Assembly (NCBI RefSeq): GCF_025210165.1
Contig: NZ_JAOASI010000039.1
Coordinates: 1 to 64,000, forward strand
Reading direction: 5' to 3'
DNA: 64,000 nt
From: Tepidibacter sp.
GTDB taxonomy: Bacteria > Bacillota > Clostridia > Peptostreptococcales > Peptostreptococcaceae
Below, piece by piece: positions 18,155 through 26,605 of this stretch. The notes beneath the pieces are model-generated. The model was not told the origin of the DNA. It did not search any database and was given only the letters and a program-made list of their open reading frames with translations. Within the stretch, counting starts at the first letter, position 1; each line of letters opens with the position of its first letter. A program made the translations under genes and the position numbers.

Positions 18155-19020
18155 ACTCTTCTTCCACAAACATATGTCTTTTGATAATATCCTTCACTCA
18201 AGTTAGATACCATAACATTCGCTTTAGCAGAAGATGCGTGTATGAAATTACCTTTTCCTATGTACATACCAACATGATTTATTCTAGAACTTCCACCAGT
18301 ATGGAAAAATACTAAATCACCTAATATTAATTCATCTTTTGAAACAGCAGTTCCTAAACCACTTTGAGATCTTGAACTATGAGGTAGTTCAATTCCAGCC
18401 CCAGCTTTATAAACATACCTAGTAAATCCAGAACAATCAAACGTATCAGGACCGCTAGCCGCCCATACATATCTACTTCCCAATTTACTATTAGCTACCT
18501 CGTATAGCTTAGTTAATTTGTCACTAGACCCTCTTGTCACACTCATATTATCTCTTTTAATATCTATTAAAGAATGATATATGTATCCTATTTGCTCATC
18601 ACTCATTTTAACCTTATACCAATCTTCATTTTTTTCTAATATTGTAACTTCATTTCCTGTATTTAAGATAGCTATAGATTCACTTATAGTTGTATTAGAG
18701 TTTCTTACGTTTACATTATTTCCTTTTACAACTCCTATAGCTTGTTTTTTAGTAGAATATTGTGAACTAACCCATCCTTCTTGAGAAGAGTTTAATTTGA
18801 TTTTATACCAACCTTCTTGCTCTTCAAGAATTAAATACCTTTGACCTGAATTTACCTTAGTTATAATATTAGAATTCAGATTATTTTCACTTCTTACATT
18901 CAAGCTATTAGTATTTATTTGAGCTTCTTCATATGTACTTGCCAATGGTTTAGATATATTAAAAGTTAACGATATAATCATAGCTAGTGCTGGTGCTACT
19001 ATTTTTTTCATACTTATCAT
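18145..19020 (-). CDS. secreted SH3b-NlpC/P60 peptidoglycan hydrolase
   Basis: A 291-residue protein with an N-terminal signal peptide (hydrophobic at about 5-24, ending near PLAS-TYEE), two bacterial SH3 domains (about 30-92 and 95-153), then a C-terminal NlpC/P60 domain. Catalytic Cys196 is in TFDCSGFTRYVY and His249 in RINHVGMYIGKG. These enzymes cut the gamma-D-Glu-diamino acid bond of stem peptides. It starts with ATG after AAGGAGG. It converges with the lytic transglycosylase gene, with a palindromic terminator between. Length and order match the common clostridial NlpC/P60 autolysin type. Confidence 0.92.
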   Translation of the reverse strand: MISMKKIVAPALAMIISLTFNISKPLASTYEEAQINTNSLNVRSENNLNSNIITKVNSGQRYLILEEQEGWYKIKLNSSQEGWVSSQYSTKKQAIGVVKGNNVNVRNSNTTISESIAILNTGNEVTILEKNEDWYKVKMSDEQIGYIYHSLIDIKRDNMSVTRGSSDKLTKLYEVANSKLGSRYVWAASGPDTFDCSGFTRYVYKAGAGIELPHSSRSQSGLGTAVSKDELILGDLVFFHTGGSSRINHVGMYIGKGNFIHASSAKANVMVSNLSEGYYQKTYVCGRRVIK

Positions 19021-19092
19021 ACATTTCCTCCTTAGTTATATAGTCCATTATTATAGTTATTCGACATTTTTTTAAGTTTTCCTTTATTTTTT

Positions 19093-19617
19093 TTATTCTA
19101 CTAGTAAAATTCCAATTAAATTAATTACACTATAGTCTGAATAATCTATTATTATATTCACATTTTTTAGAGTCTTATCTAAATTTATACCCACAGCTTC
19201 AGGAGAAAACCTTCTAAGATTTGGTTTTGAACATTTTTCTTCACATTTTAAACATTCATTACAAGATCCAGGCCTAAGAAGATGAGCAAAAGTATAACCA
19301 CTATTAAAAGCAAACTGTTCTATTTCCATCATTTTTCTAAAAACTTCTCGCCTTGCATCTTCCCATATATCTGCCATATTTTCTTTTGAAGAAACCTTAT
19401 ACTCTTGTAAAAGTATAAGTGCCTTATCATATTCACTCAATATTTTCTTAAACTTATCTATACTAATGCAATTAGGTGGACAGTTAAGTCTTTTACCAAA
19501 ATCCTTGCATCCGTAAGCGCATTTTAAATAAACCCTTTCCTCAACTATAATGTCTTTTGCTCCTATACTATATGCTTTTATATTATGATTTCTTGAAAAG
19601 TCTACAATACCATTCAT
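19093..19617 (-). CDS. DUF2284-type Cys-rich metal-binding protein
   Basis: A 174-residue protein with the DUF2284 pattern: KCAYGCKDFGKRLNCPPNC in the first third, then CNECLKCEEKCSKP and RRFSPEAVGINL in the second. The spaced Cys residues suggest bound Fe-S or another metal, and the family is common in anaerobes. I know of no established function. Ribosome binding site GGGGG. It is followed (minus direction) by the NlpC/P60 gene about 70 bp away and preceded by the glyoxalase-fold gene by about 26 bp, so it may be cotranscribed with the latter. Confidence 0.8.
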   Translation of the reverse strand: MNGIVDFSRNHNIKAYSIGAKDIIVEERVYLKCAYGCKDFGKRLNCPPNCISIDKFKKILSEYDKALILLQEYKVSSKENMADIWEDARREVFRKMMEIEQFAFNSGYTFAHLLRPGSCNECLKCEEKCSKPNLRRFSPEAVGINLDKTLKNVNIIIDYSDYSVINLIGILLVE

Positions 19618-19643
19618 ATATACCCCCTGGTAAAGTGAATTTT

Positions 19644-20021
19644 TTATTCCCTATTTTTAGGAGGAATTATCTCTATCCAATAATTATCTGGATCTGATAT
19701 GAAATATATTCCCATTCCTTTATTCTCATAACATATACATCCCATATTTTTATGATGTTCATACGCTTTTTCAAAATCATCAGTTTCAAATGCTAAATGA
19801 AATTCATTCTCTCCTAAATTATAAGTTTCTTTTCTATCTCTAAGCCAAGTAAGTTCAAGCCTATGTTTATTTTCTCCATCACCTAAAAATACTAATATAA
19901 AACTCTCATCACTAGCTACTTTTCTTCTAGTTTCCACAATTCCCAGAGCTTTTTTATAAAATTCCAAACTTTTTTCAAGATCTAATACATTAAAATTATT
20001 ATGATTAAATGTAAACTTCAT
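19644..20021 (-). CDS. gloA: VOC/glyoxalase I-type protein
   Basis: A 125-residue vicinal-oxygen-chelate protein made of two beta-alpha-beta-beta-beta repeats. Visible features are FNHNNFNVLDLEKSLEFYKKALG at the N-terminus, HRLELTW in the middle, FHLAFETDD, and DPDNYWIEIIPP at the end, the positions where lactoylglutathione lyases place metal ligands. With a methylglyoxal synthase in the same window, detoxification of methylglyoxal is a reasonable guess, but most Clostridia lack glutathione and the thiol substrate is unclear. GAGGAGG ribosome binding site. Confidence 0.75.
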   Translation of the reverse strand: MKFTFNHNNFNVLDLEKSLEFYKKALGIVETRRKVASDESFILVFLGDGENKHRLELTWLRDRKETYNLGENEFHLAFETDDFEKAYEHHKNMGCICYENKGMGIYFISDPDNYWIEIIPPKNRE

Positions 20022-20066
20022 TTTAATCCTCCTCAGTTTATTAATTTACTATTATAATTATATCAT

Positions 20067-20095
20067 AAAGTGAAACTTAATTCAGATGGAGTTTT
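20067..20095 (+). repeat. dispersed intergenic repeat, copy 1
   Basis: Contains GTGAAACTTAATTCAGATG. Related sequences occur at about 25634, 34120, 34185 and 40779. This copy lies between the glyoxalase-fold gene start and the terminator of the flotillin gene. Confidence 0.6.
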
Positions 20096-20107
20096 TACCT
20101 CTAAAAG

Positions 20108-20137
20108 AAAAAAGCTATCTATATAGATAGCTTTTTT
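20108..20137 (-). terminator. terminator after the flotillin gene
   Basis: Palindrome AAAAAAGCTATCTAT / ATAGATAGCTTTTTT immediately after the flotillin stop codon, with a T run on the minus strand. Confidence 0.85.
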
Positions 20138-21628
20138 CTATTTATTGCCTTCTATTTCATTAATCTCTACAACATCTGATACTTCTATTTTGTTTATCTC
20201 TTCAGCTTGAAATTTACTCTTTACAATATCCATTATATTAACACCCGTTAATGCCTCTACCGATTCTGGAAGTTGGCTCATTATATCAGTTACATATCCT
20301 GTAACCTTTGATGCTCCACCTTTACCCTCTGTATTTCCGTTATCTATTATAACTATTTTTTCAGTTTTAGTTAAAGGTTCTGCTATTGATTTTGCTATCT
20401 CAGGTAATTTTTCAACTAGCATTTGAGTAATAGCCGCTTCATTATATTGCTTAAATGCTTCAGCTTTAGCTTGCATAGCCTCTGCTTCTGCCTTACCTCT
20501 TTCTTTTATGATATCAACTTCTGCAAGTCCTTCAAGTCTTCTAGCTTCAGCTTTTGCTTGACCTTCAAGCTTTATAGATTCAGCTCTTGCTTGAGCATCT
20601 TGTATTTGTTTGTACTTTTCTGCATCTGCACGTTTTTCAGCTTCATATTTATTAGCATCTGCTTGCTTTTTAACTTTTGCATCAAGTTCTCTTTCAACTC
20701 TTACAGCTTCTTTTTCAGCTATTTCAATTTGCTTATCTTGTTCTAGTAATTTAACCTGCATTTCAGTTTCTACAACTTCTTTTTTAACCTTATTCTGCTC
20801 GATTTCATAAGCAAGGTCAGCTTGTGCTGTTTGAACTTGTTGTTCTTGTCTGTATACTTGAACTTTTAACTCTTTATTTTTATTAAATTCAGATATCTCA
20901 GTTTCAGATTCAAGTCTTGCTTTTTCTCCTTCTTTGTAAGCTATTGCAGTTTGAATCTTAGAGTCTCTTTGAGCCTCTGATTTCTTGATCTCAGTTTCTG
21001 ATTTTGCCTTAGCTTCAGCTATTTCAGCATCTCTTTTAACTTCAGATATTCTCTTTTTACCTAAAGCTTTTAAGTATCCATTTTCATCAGATATATCTCT
21101 TATTGTAAATGCCTTTATTTCAAGACCCATTTGGGCAAGATCAACTGCAGCTACTTCTTGAACTTGAGATGCAAATTTTTCTCTATTTTTATATATTTCT
21201 TCTACTGTCATCGTAGATATAATCTCACGCAATTTTCCTTCAAGAACATCTTTAGATGTTTCTTTTATTCTATATATTGTATCTGCTTCTTTACCAGTAT
21301 TGAACTGCTCCATAGCTGAATATATAGATTCTTCATCTGATTTTACTTTAACAACAGTAACTCCATCTACAGTTAATTCAACACCTTCTTCTGTAAGAGC
21401 TCCATCTGTTCTAAGCTCAATCTTCATGTTTTCCAAGGAAATAATATCAGTTCTTTCAAGTAGAGGTATAACAAGTCCCCCTCCACCAGATATAACTCTC
21501 TTTTTAAGTCCTGTTACTACTCTAGCTTTATCTTGAGGAACTTTTTTCCACATAGATAAAAATCCACCTACAAGAATAAGTATGACTAGTACTATTATAA
21601 CTGGATAAATTAATGTTTCTAAGCCCAT
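20138..21628 (-). CDS. floT: flotillin-like membrane microdomain protein
   Basis: A 496-residue flotillin: an N-terminal hydrophobic hairpin (about 5-25), a PHB/SPFH domain (about 30-200, with VTGLKKRVISGGGGLVIPLLERTD, core SGGGGLVIPLLERTD), then a long Glu/Ala/Lys-rich coiled coil (about 200-400) with repeated EAK/AEA elements. The C-terminal part continues to VEALTGVNIM. Bacterial flotillins organise membrane microdomains and influence membrane fluidity. The gene is 50 bp downstream of an NfeD-family gene, the same pairing as yuaF-yuaG in Bacillus, which supports FloT over the shorter FloA type. GGGGGAG precedes the ATG. Confidence 0.9.
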   Translation of the reverse strand: MGLETLIYPVIIVLVILILVGGFLSMWKKVPQDKARVVTGLKKRVISGGGGLVIPLLERTDIISLENMKIELRTDGALTEEGVELTVDGVTVVKVKSDEESIYSAMEQFNTGKEADTIYRIKETSKDVLEGKLREIISTMTVEEIYKNREKFASQVQEVAAVDLAQMGLEIKAFTIRDISDENGYLKALGKKRISEVKRDAEIAEAKAKSETEIKKSEAQRDSKIQTAIAYKEGEKARLESETEISEFNKNKELKVQVYRQEQQVQTAQADLAYEIEQNKVKKEVVETEMQVKLLEQDKQIEIAEKEAVRVERELDAKVKKQADANKYEAEKRADAEKYKQIQDAQARAESIKLEGQAKAEARRLEGLAEVDIIKERGKAEAEAMQAKAEAFKQYNEAAITQMLVEKLPEIAKSIAEPLTKTEKIVIIDNGNTEGKGGASKVTGYVTDIMSQLPESVEALTGVNIMDIVKSKFQAEEINKIEVSDVVEINEIEGNK

Positions 21629-21678
21629 TCAATACTCCCCCTTAAATTTTAATTTTATTTGAATAATGTAGACGAATT

Positions 21679-22194
21679 TTATATAGTGTCTACATAGAAT
21701 ACATCGTTTTCTATGAGTACTATTACAACCTTAGTATTAAATTCAACCCTTTTACCTTCTATATGCTTAGCTGGTGAATTATACGTATTTCCATTCATGC
21801 TATACTTTATCTGCCCAAATCCACCTTGAACAATAGTAGATATAACTTTAGCATATTGCCCTATTACTTTCTTTTGAGATTCAGCTGATGTATTTTCAGC
21901 TTTTTTCAAAAAAGAAAATATATATTTATTTATCAAATATGAAGTTATAAATGCTACAATGAAAGAAGTACAAACTATGTACAAAGATTTTTGATTAGCT
22001 CTAGTTTGTATAATTCCCATTCCACCAAATACAGTTATGAATATAGCTATAAGAGCAGGTTTAATTGGTATTATATTCAGATATCCAAAATCTATATCTG
22101 TATCAAAATCCATATCCATAATACTACCTAATAAAAAACTCGCTAAGCTATATAAAACTCCAATCCAAAACAAAAAATAATATATTTTCAACAT
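21679..22194 (-). CDS. NfeD/YuaF-type membrane protein, partner of flotillin
   Basis: About 171 residues: several N-terminal membrane segments (roughly 1-25, 45-65, 70-90) and a soluble C-terminal OB-fold-like domain (about 100-171: GQYAKVISTIVQGGFGQIKY ... GKRVEFNTKVVIV). NfeD proteins typically sit next to flotillin or stomatin genes, as here, and are thought to assist them. A GTG three codons upstream is possible, but AAGGGG is better placed for this ATG. Nothing else in the sequence indicates a distinct enzymatic role. Confidence 0.8.
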   Translation of the reverse strand: MLKIYYFLFWIGVLYSLASFLLGSIMDMDFDTDIDFGYLNIIPIKPALIAIFITVFGGMGIIQTRANQKSLYIVCTSFIVAFITSYLINKYIFSFLKKAENTSAESQKKVIGQYAKVISTIVQGGFGQIKYSMNGNTYNSPAKHIEGKRVEFNTKVVIVLIENDVFYVDTI

Positions 22195-22310
22195 AAATAT
22201 CACCCCTTAAAAGCAATATTAACATTATAAATTTTACCACATTTTAGCTATAATGTATATGTTCGATATGGAAATATTTATTAAAATTATTATATCTTTA
22301 CATAACATAA

Positions 22311-22338
22311 AAAAAAAGAGGACTAAAGTCCTCTTTTT
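22311..22338 (-). terminator. terminator after the 5'-nucleotidase gene
   Basis: AAAGAGGACT / AGTCCTCTTTTTTT hairpin directly after the stop codon on the minus strand. Confidence 0.85.
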
Positions 22339-24099
22339 TTACTTAACTGGAATAGATAATTTTTGTCCAGGATATATCACATTTGGATTTTTTAGCGAAT
22401 TAAACTCAGCTATTACTTTCCAGTCAACATTATATTTCTTTCCTATTTTATAAAGAGCATCTCCCTTTATAACTACATAAGTTACACCTGCTGGTTTAAC
22501 CTCTGGTTTAACCTCTGGTTTAACTTCTGGTTTAACTTCTGGCTTAACCTCTGGTTTAACTTCTGGCTTAACTTCTTTTGCCACTAGTCTATCTTGTTTT
22601 TTATAATCTATAACTTTAACATTTTTGATTTCATCAATTAAAGCATCTCTTATAGCTATAGTTTCACCTAATGCTTTAGCATCTTTAAATGATGTATAAC
22701 CATCTCCACCAGCTGCCATAAAGTCATTAGTTACAACTTTGTATGTTTTGTTTAAATCAACTTCTTCTCCATTGCCTAAAGTCATTTTTACTACTTTACT
22801 TCCTTTTTCGGCACCTTTTATGTACTCAACTGTAACTCCTGAGAACTGGATTGATCCTATTTCTTTATTCTCAATTCCATTTTCAAAAGCTTCTTTTATT
22901 TGAGCTCCTGTCATTTCAAAAGATGATAATACATTGTCAAAAGGCATTACTTCATACATTTTTCCAACAGTTATATCCCCAGCAGGAACATTAACTCTAA
23001 GTCCACCACCATTAGTCATTGCAATATCTGCATCTGCTAATTTCTTCATAACATCTGCAGTCCATTGTCCTAAAGAACTAGTTGTAAAATCATTACGGTC
23101 ATGATCTAATTCATTAACTGTTTTACCTATAACTTCATCTAATATAGGTGCTACTTGTTCTCTATCTTTAGCTATCATTTCTTTTACAGCAGCATCTTCT
23201 GCTAAAGTATCTGGTCTTTTGTATAATAAATCTATCGAAGCTTCTTTTTTAGCTATTTTCTTTGTTTCTTTATCTACTACAAATGATATCTTTCCTAAAG
23301 CTCTACCTTGCTTGTATCCTTGAACTACAGGTATATCATTTACAAGTCCTGATACTCTTTGATGAGAATGACCTAATATAATTCCATCAACATTTTCTAC
23401 ATCAGCAAGTCCTGGAACTTCCATCTTTATTTCTTTTGTTTCTGAATTTTGGAATGCTCCTATATGAGCAAGTATTATAACTATATCTGCTCCATCTTCT
23501 TTAACCTTTGAAACCATTTCTTTTGCAACTTCTGCTGGATTTTTGAATTCTATATCAGCAACATTTTCAGGATTTGTCTTATAAGCTGTTTCTTGAGTTG
23601 TAAGACCTAAAATTCCTACTTTTATTCCATCTAACTCAACTATTTTATAAGGATCAGCCCACTCAACTGGCTTATTAGTTTTTTTATCATAAACATTAGC
23701 TGATAAGAATGGTATTCCTGAAGTTTCTTCCCACTTAGTTATCTTATCTATTCCCCAGTCAAACTCATGATTACCAACTGCTGAATACATTATTCCAGCT
23801 TCTTTCATAAATCTAGCAACAGGCTCTCCATATAAAAGATTTGATTCTGGTGAACCGTTGTAGTTATCTCCTGCTGATAATATTATCGTATTCGGATTAT
23901 TTTTTTTTGCTTTCTTTAACTCGTTTGCTAGTTTTGCTGCACCTACATTTTTTCCATTTTCATTAAGTGCACCGTGAAAATCATTAATTTGTAAAATGTC
24001 TATCTTTACTTCTTCTGTAGCTTTAGCCACTGGAACTTGTCCAAACATAGTTAAAACCATTAAAAATGATACTATAAAAGCTGTAAAACGTTTTCTCAT
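22339..24099 (-). CDS. secreted 5'-nucleotidase/2',3'-cyclic phosphodiesterase with C-terminal LysM
   Basis: About 586 residues. A signal peptide (MRKRFTAFIVSFLMVLTMFG, cut near AKA-TEE) leads into a calcineurin-like metallophosphatase domain with the metal motifs QINDFHG, SAGDNYNGS, VGNHEFDWG and LGHSHQ. A 5'-nucleotidase C-terminal domain follows (about 330-500; MTNGGGLRVNVPAGDITVG, core TNGGGLRVNVPAG). Then comes a linker of PEVK repeats and a LysM motif (VIKGDALYKIGKKYNV) that should hold it on peptidoglycan. It likely salvages extracellular nucleotides. The frame opens seven codons earlier, but no ribosome binding site precedes that ATG, while AAGGGAG lies before this one. Confidence 0.92.
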   Translation of the reverse strand: MRKRFTAFIVSFLMVLTMFGQVPVAKATEEVKIDILQINDFHGALNENGKNVGAAKLANELKKAKKNNPNTIILSAGDNYNGSPESNLLYGEPVARFMKEAGIMYSAVGNHEFDWGIDKITKWEETSGIPFLSANVYDKKTNKPVEWADPYKIVELDGIKVGILGLTTQETAYKTNPENVADIEFKNPAEVAKEMVSKVKEDGADIVIILAHIGAFQNSETKEIKMEVPGLADVENVDGIILGHSHQRVSGLVNDIPVVQGYKQGRALGKISFVVDKETKKIAKKEASIDLLYKRPDTLAEDAAVKEMIAKDREQVAPILDEVIGKTVNELDHDRNDFTTSSLGQWTADVMKKLADADIAMTNGGGLRVNVPAGDITVGKMYEVMPFDNVLSSFEMTGAQIKEAFENGIENKEIGSIQFSGVTVEYIKGAEKGSKVVKMTLGNGEEVDLNKTYKVVTNDFMAAGGDGYTSFKDAKALGETIAIRDALIDEIKNVKVIDYKKQDRLVAKEVKPEVKPEVKPEVKPEVKPEVKPEVKPAGVTYVVIKGDALYKIGKKYNVDWKVIAEFNSLKNPNVIYPGQKLSIPVK

Positions 24100-24272
24100 T
24101 TCAAGTAAATCTCCCTTCATCTTTTTTATTTGTACGTTAACACTTTATTATTATACTAAATATGAGTTATTTTTTCAATATTTGTATAATTTATCGGAAT
24201 TTCATTTTTTTATAAACATAGTTTTTTATAATATGTAAATACTAACATTATATTTGTTAAGGAGGTTTTAAT

Positions 24273-24485
24273 ATGCTAAATAGAAGCCATATAGATTTAG
24301 ATAAGTTAAATAAAGTTCCATCAAATCATCCATTTGAATACAGAGACGTTGTAAGTGATGATTTTCCAAAAGATTCTCATGGCGTATATGGAAGAAGATT
24401 CAAGTCAGAAGTTGAGCATGGTAAATATGAAAATGTAGCAATTTTTAGAGAATCAGATGATAGAGTTCAGTACAAAAAATTATAA
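24273..24485 (+). CDS. small hypothetical protein, 70 residues
   Basis: A short hydrophilic protein with a strong AAGGAGG ribosome binding site 7 bases before the ATG and its own terminator, so I consider it real. It is rich in charged residues (Asp, Lys, Arg, Glu), with no Cys, no membrane segment and no motif I can name. It converges with the rubredoxin gene. Function unknown. Confidence 0.75.
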   Translation: MLNRSHIDLDKLNKVPSNHPFEYRDVVSDDFPKDSHGVYGRRFKSEVEHGKYENVAIFRESDDRVQYKKL

Positions 24486-24488
24486 TCA

Positions 24489-24520
24489 AAATGCCGTAGA
24501 TTATTAATCTACGGCATTAA
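24489..24520. terminator. shared terminator of the small protein and rubredoxin
   Basis: ATGCCGTAGAT and its inverse complement ATCTACGGCAT around a short loop, flanked by AAAA and TTTT, between two converging genes. Confidence 0.85.
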
Positions 24521-24522
24521 TT

Positions 24523-24684
24523 TTAAGCTTCTTCTTCAAATTGATCTTTACCTACTGCACATAATGGACATAACCAATCCTCTGCTACATCTTCCCACTT
24601 AGTTCCTGCTACTACTCCGTTGTCTGGATCTCCCTCCGCTGGATCATATACATAACCACACACTACACATACATATTTTTTCAT
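24523..24684 (-). CDS. rubredoxin
   Basis: A 53-residue one-electron carrier. The two iron-binding knuckles are [10 protein letters not shown] and [14 protein letters not shown], with the aromatic core and the [12 protein letters not shown] loop typical of rubredoxins. Length is standard. A GGAGG site precedes the ATG. In anaerobes rubredoxin usually passes electrons to rubrerythrin or other oxygen/peroxide defence proteins; none is adjacent here. Confidence 0.96.
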   Translation of the reverse strand: MKKYVCVVCGYVYDPAEGDPDNGVVAGTKWEDVAEDWLCPLCAVGKDQFEEEA

Positions 24685-24800
24685 TTTCAATTCCTCCATA
24701 TCATTTATATTTATTTTAAATTATTGTTATCTTATTTATACTTAATATTTACCCTACAACATTAGTATTAAACATATAATTTTAAATTTGTAGATAAATT

Positions 24801-25598
24801 TTATATGCTTTTTTCAAAGGCTAAATCTTGATATACAAAAAATCCATTTTTCTTATAAAACTTAATTAAATCCTTTCTTTTTATATATTTTTTATTTTCA
24901 TTTACATATCCTTTTATATAATGTACCTTTTCAGGAAATTCTATATTTTGTATTAATGCATTGAAATTAGAAAAAACAAATGTAGCATGACCACATCTCA
25001 ATTTATCAGTAGATGCATTTATTCTATCTATAAATATATAATCACCTTTATACTTAAATTCCATTTTTAAAAAGCTTTTATACTCACTCTTAGTTTTATG
25101 CACGTCTCCATACACAATATATACTTTTCCTTTTTCATCATTATAATAATATTTTATTTTGTCGCAAACTAAACATATTAGATCGTAGTTTTTATCAAAT
25201 CCAAATTTAATAAACATATCCTCTACATTTTTTTCATTCTTCAAATAAAGTATATCTTTAAATGTATTTATATATTGATTGTGTTTATTTATACATTCTT
25301 GTACCTTTTCATTTAAATAATTACTTTGCTTGATAGACTCATCTATACATGATTTGCATTTTCCCTTTTTAAAATCCTTGCATTTAACTGAATCCATACT
25401 TTTTTGATTATCTAACAATATTCTTTCGGTATTTATTTCACTCAAATTAATTTTTAAAATTTCATTCACATCTTCAAAGTCTATAATTTTTTTTAATTGA
25501 TCTATTTTTTCCTGTAGTATATTCTGTATAGAAATTAAGTCCTTAATAGAAGCTTCAATTTTGTTTCTTTTCTTTTTTCTACAGTTCTTATATACCAC
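24801..25598 (-). CDS. hypothetical protein, possible GNAT-like C-terminus
   Basis: A 265-residue protein I do not recognise. The N-terminus is very basic (KNCRKKKRNK), then helical to about residue 130 with a Cys-containing segment (VKCKDFKKGKCKSCIDES). The C-terminal 120 residues show a beta-rich pattern, and LRCGHATFVFSN ... KDLIKFYKKNGFFVYQDL resembles the last part of GNAT acetyltransferases (a helix, then FYxKxGF). The canonical acyl-CoA loop is poorly matched, so this is only a suggestion. GTG start after GGGGGGG. A copy of the dispersed repeat lies just upstream. Confidence 0.55.
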   Translation of the reverse strand: MVYKNCRKKKRNKIEASIKDLISIQNILQEKIDQLKKIIDFEDVNEILKINLSEINTERILLDNQKSMDSVKCKDFKKGKCKSCIDESIKQSNYLNEKVQECINKHNQYINTFKDILYLKNEKNVEDMFIKFGFDKNYDLICLVCDKIKYYYNDEKGKVYIVYGDVHKTKSEYKSFLKMEFKYKGDYIFIDRINASTDKLRCGHATFVFSNFNALIQNIEFPEKVHYIKGYVNENKKYIKRKDLIKFYKKNGFFVYQDLAFEKSI

Positions 25599-25616
25599 AT
25601 TACCCCCCCATATCCT

Positions 25617-25663
25617 AAAATTCAGTTAGAGTAACAGTTCATCTGAATTAAGTTTCTCTTTAT
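25617..25663 (-). repeat. dispersed intergenic repeat, copy 2, with local hairpin
   Basis: The minus strand reads GAGAAACTTAATTCAGATGA, matching copy 1 with few changes. Here AAATTCAG at the left edge can pair with CTGAATT in the repeat, so this copy forms a hairpin. It lies upstream of the gene at 24801-25598. Confidence 0.55.
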
Positions 25664-25735
25664 ATGGTATATATTTATTTCACAAATTTTATTTATATGC
25701 AAAACTTAATATGATTCTCTCATTGAAAATTGTAA

Positions 25736-26437
25736 TTACCGTTCTATAGGTATAAAATCTATTGTTTCCATTACATACATCTTCCCTTGGAAAATATATG
25801 AAATCTTAATGTTACCAACAAAAGAACTAGAACCAACCTGAGCAGGAATTACAGCATATAATTTATTTTCTTCTACTTCAAAATTAATAAAGTTATCGAA
25901 AGCTATATCTTTTAATAAGTTTTGAGATTCGGTATCTATATATTTTTTATCAAGTACTTGCGTATTGTTATTTATAGTAATTTCAGCATATTCAGACGAG
26001 AGTTTAGTTTTTACATTTTTATATATAATGTGAATTGGATTTTCAATTTCTCTTTCAACCATTTTATTAGTTTCAATCACATGAACTTCTTGTAGGTTAA
26101 CTTCCTTTCCAATATCTTTTGTTAAAATAACAATAACTTCCTCATGTCCATCTTGATTTAAATCTGAAAGTATAAGTTTAGGATTATATACTGGATTATT
26201 TGTATTCTTCCAACAAAATAAATATTTCATTTTATCAATCTCTAAAGCAAGATTCTTATACATTCCATTCTCTTCTTTTTTATAATAAAGTCTTATATTT
26301 GCTTCAGGTATCTCTGCAATAATGTTTTTATCATCTGTACTAATTTTGTTGGTATTTTTATTCGTATTATAAATATACAAACTGAAAAAATTTAAAACTA
26401 AAATCCCAATTAATAAAATTATAATTTTTTTAGACAT
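25736..26437 (-). CDS. membrane-anchored hypothetical protein with a VCBS-like motif
   Basis: A 233-residue protein with one N-terminal membrane segment (IIILLIGILVLNFFSLYIY) and an extracytoplasmic remainder. LSDLNQDGHEEVIVILTK resembles the Ca-binding DxNxDG loop of FG-GAP/VCBS repeats and of some clostridial exported proteins. The end is beta-rich (VGNIKISYIFQGKMYVMETIDFIP). I cannot assign a function. ATAGGAGG precedes the ATG. No obvious operon partner: the next gene upstream is the divergent splB. Confidence 0.55.
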   Translation of the reverse strand: MSKKIIILLIGILVLNFFSLYIYNTNKNTNKISTDDKNIIAEIPEANIRLYYKKEENGMYKNLALEIDKMKYLFCWKNTNNPVYNPKLILSDLNQDGHEEVIVILTKDIGKEVNLQEVHVIETNKMVEREIENPIHIIYKNVKTKLSSEYAEITINNNTQVLDKKYIDTESQNLLKDIAFDNFINFEVEENKLYAVIPAQVGSSSFVGNIKISYIFQGKMYVMETIDFIPIER

Positions 26438-26558
26438 ATATATTTCCTCCTATAATTAGAACTTTGAGATAAAACATTATGTTATATTATATTAAAGTAA
26501 CTATTATATGTATAACTTAATATATATGAATACAAAGAACTTATACCTATTTTAATAT

Positions 26559-26589
26559 TGAATAAATCTAGCACTACTCTGAAATACTA
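26559..26589 (+). promoter_or_regulatory. possible sigma-G-type promoter for splB
   Basis: TGAATA at 26559-26564, an 18-base spacer, then AATACTA at 26583-26589. The Bacillus sigma-G consensus is TGAATA, 17-18 bases, CATACTA, so only one base differs. SPL is a forespore gene in Bacillus, which fits. The weakness is that transcription would begin only about 10 bases before the ATG, inside the ribosome binding site. Confidence 0.35.
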
Positions 26590-26605
26590 ACTAAGAGGTG
26601 AATAT

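Noticed and set aside
22495-22575. CRISPR array
   Set aside because: The repeats are contiguous coding repeats (EVKP) without spacers. I saw no CRISPR array anywhere in the window.
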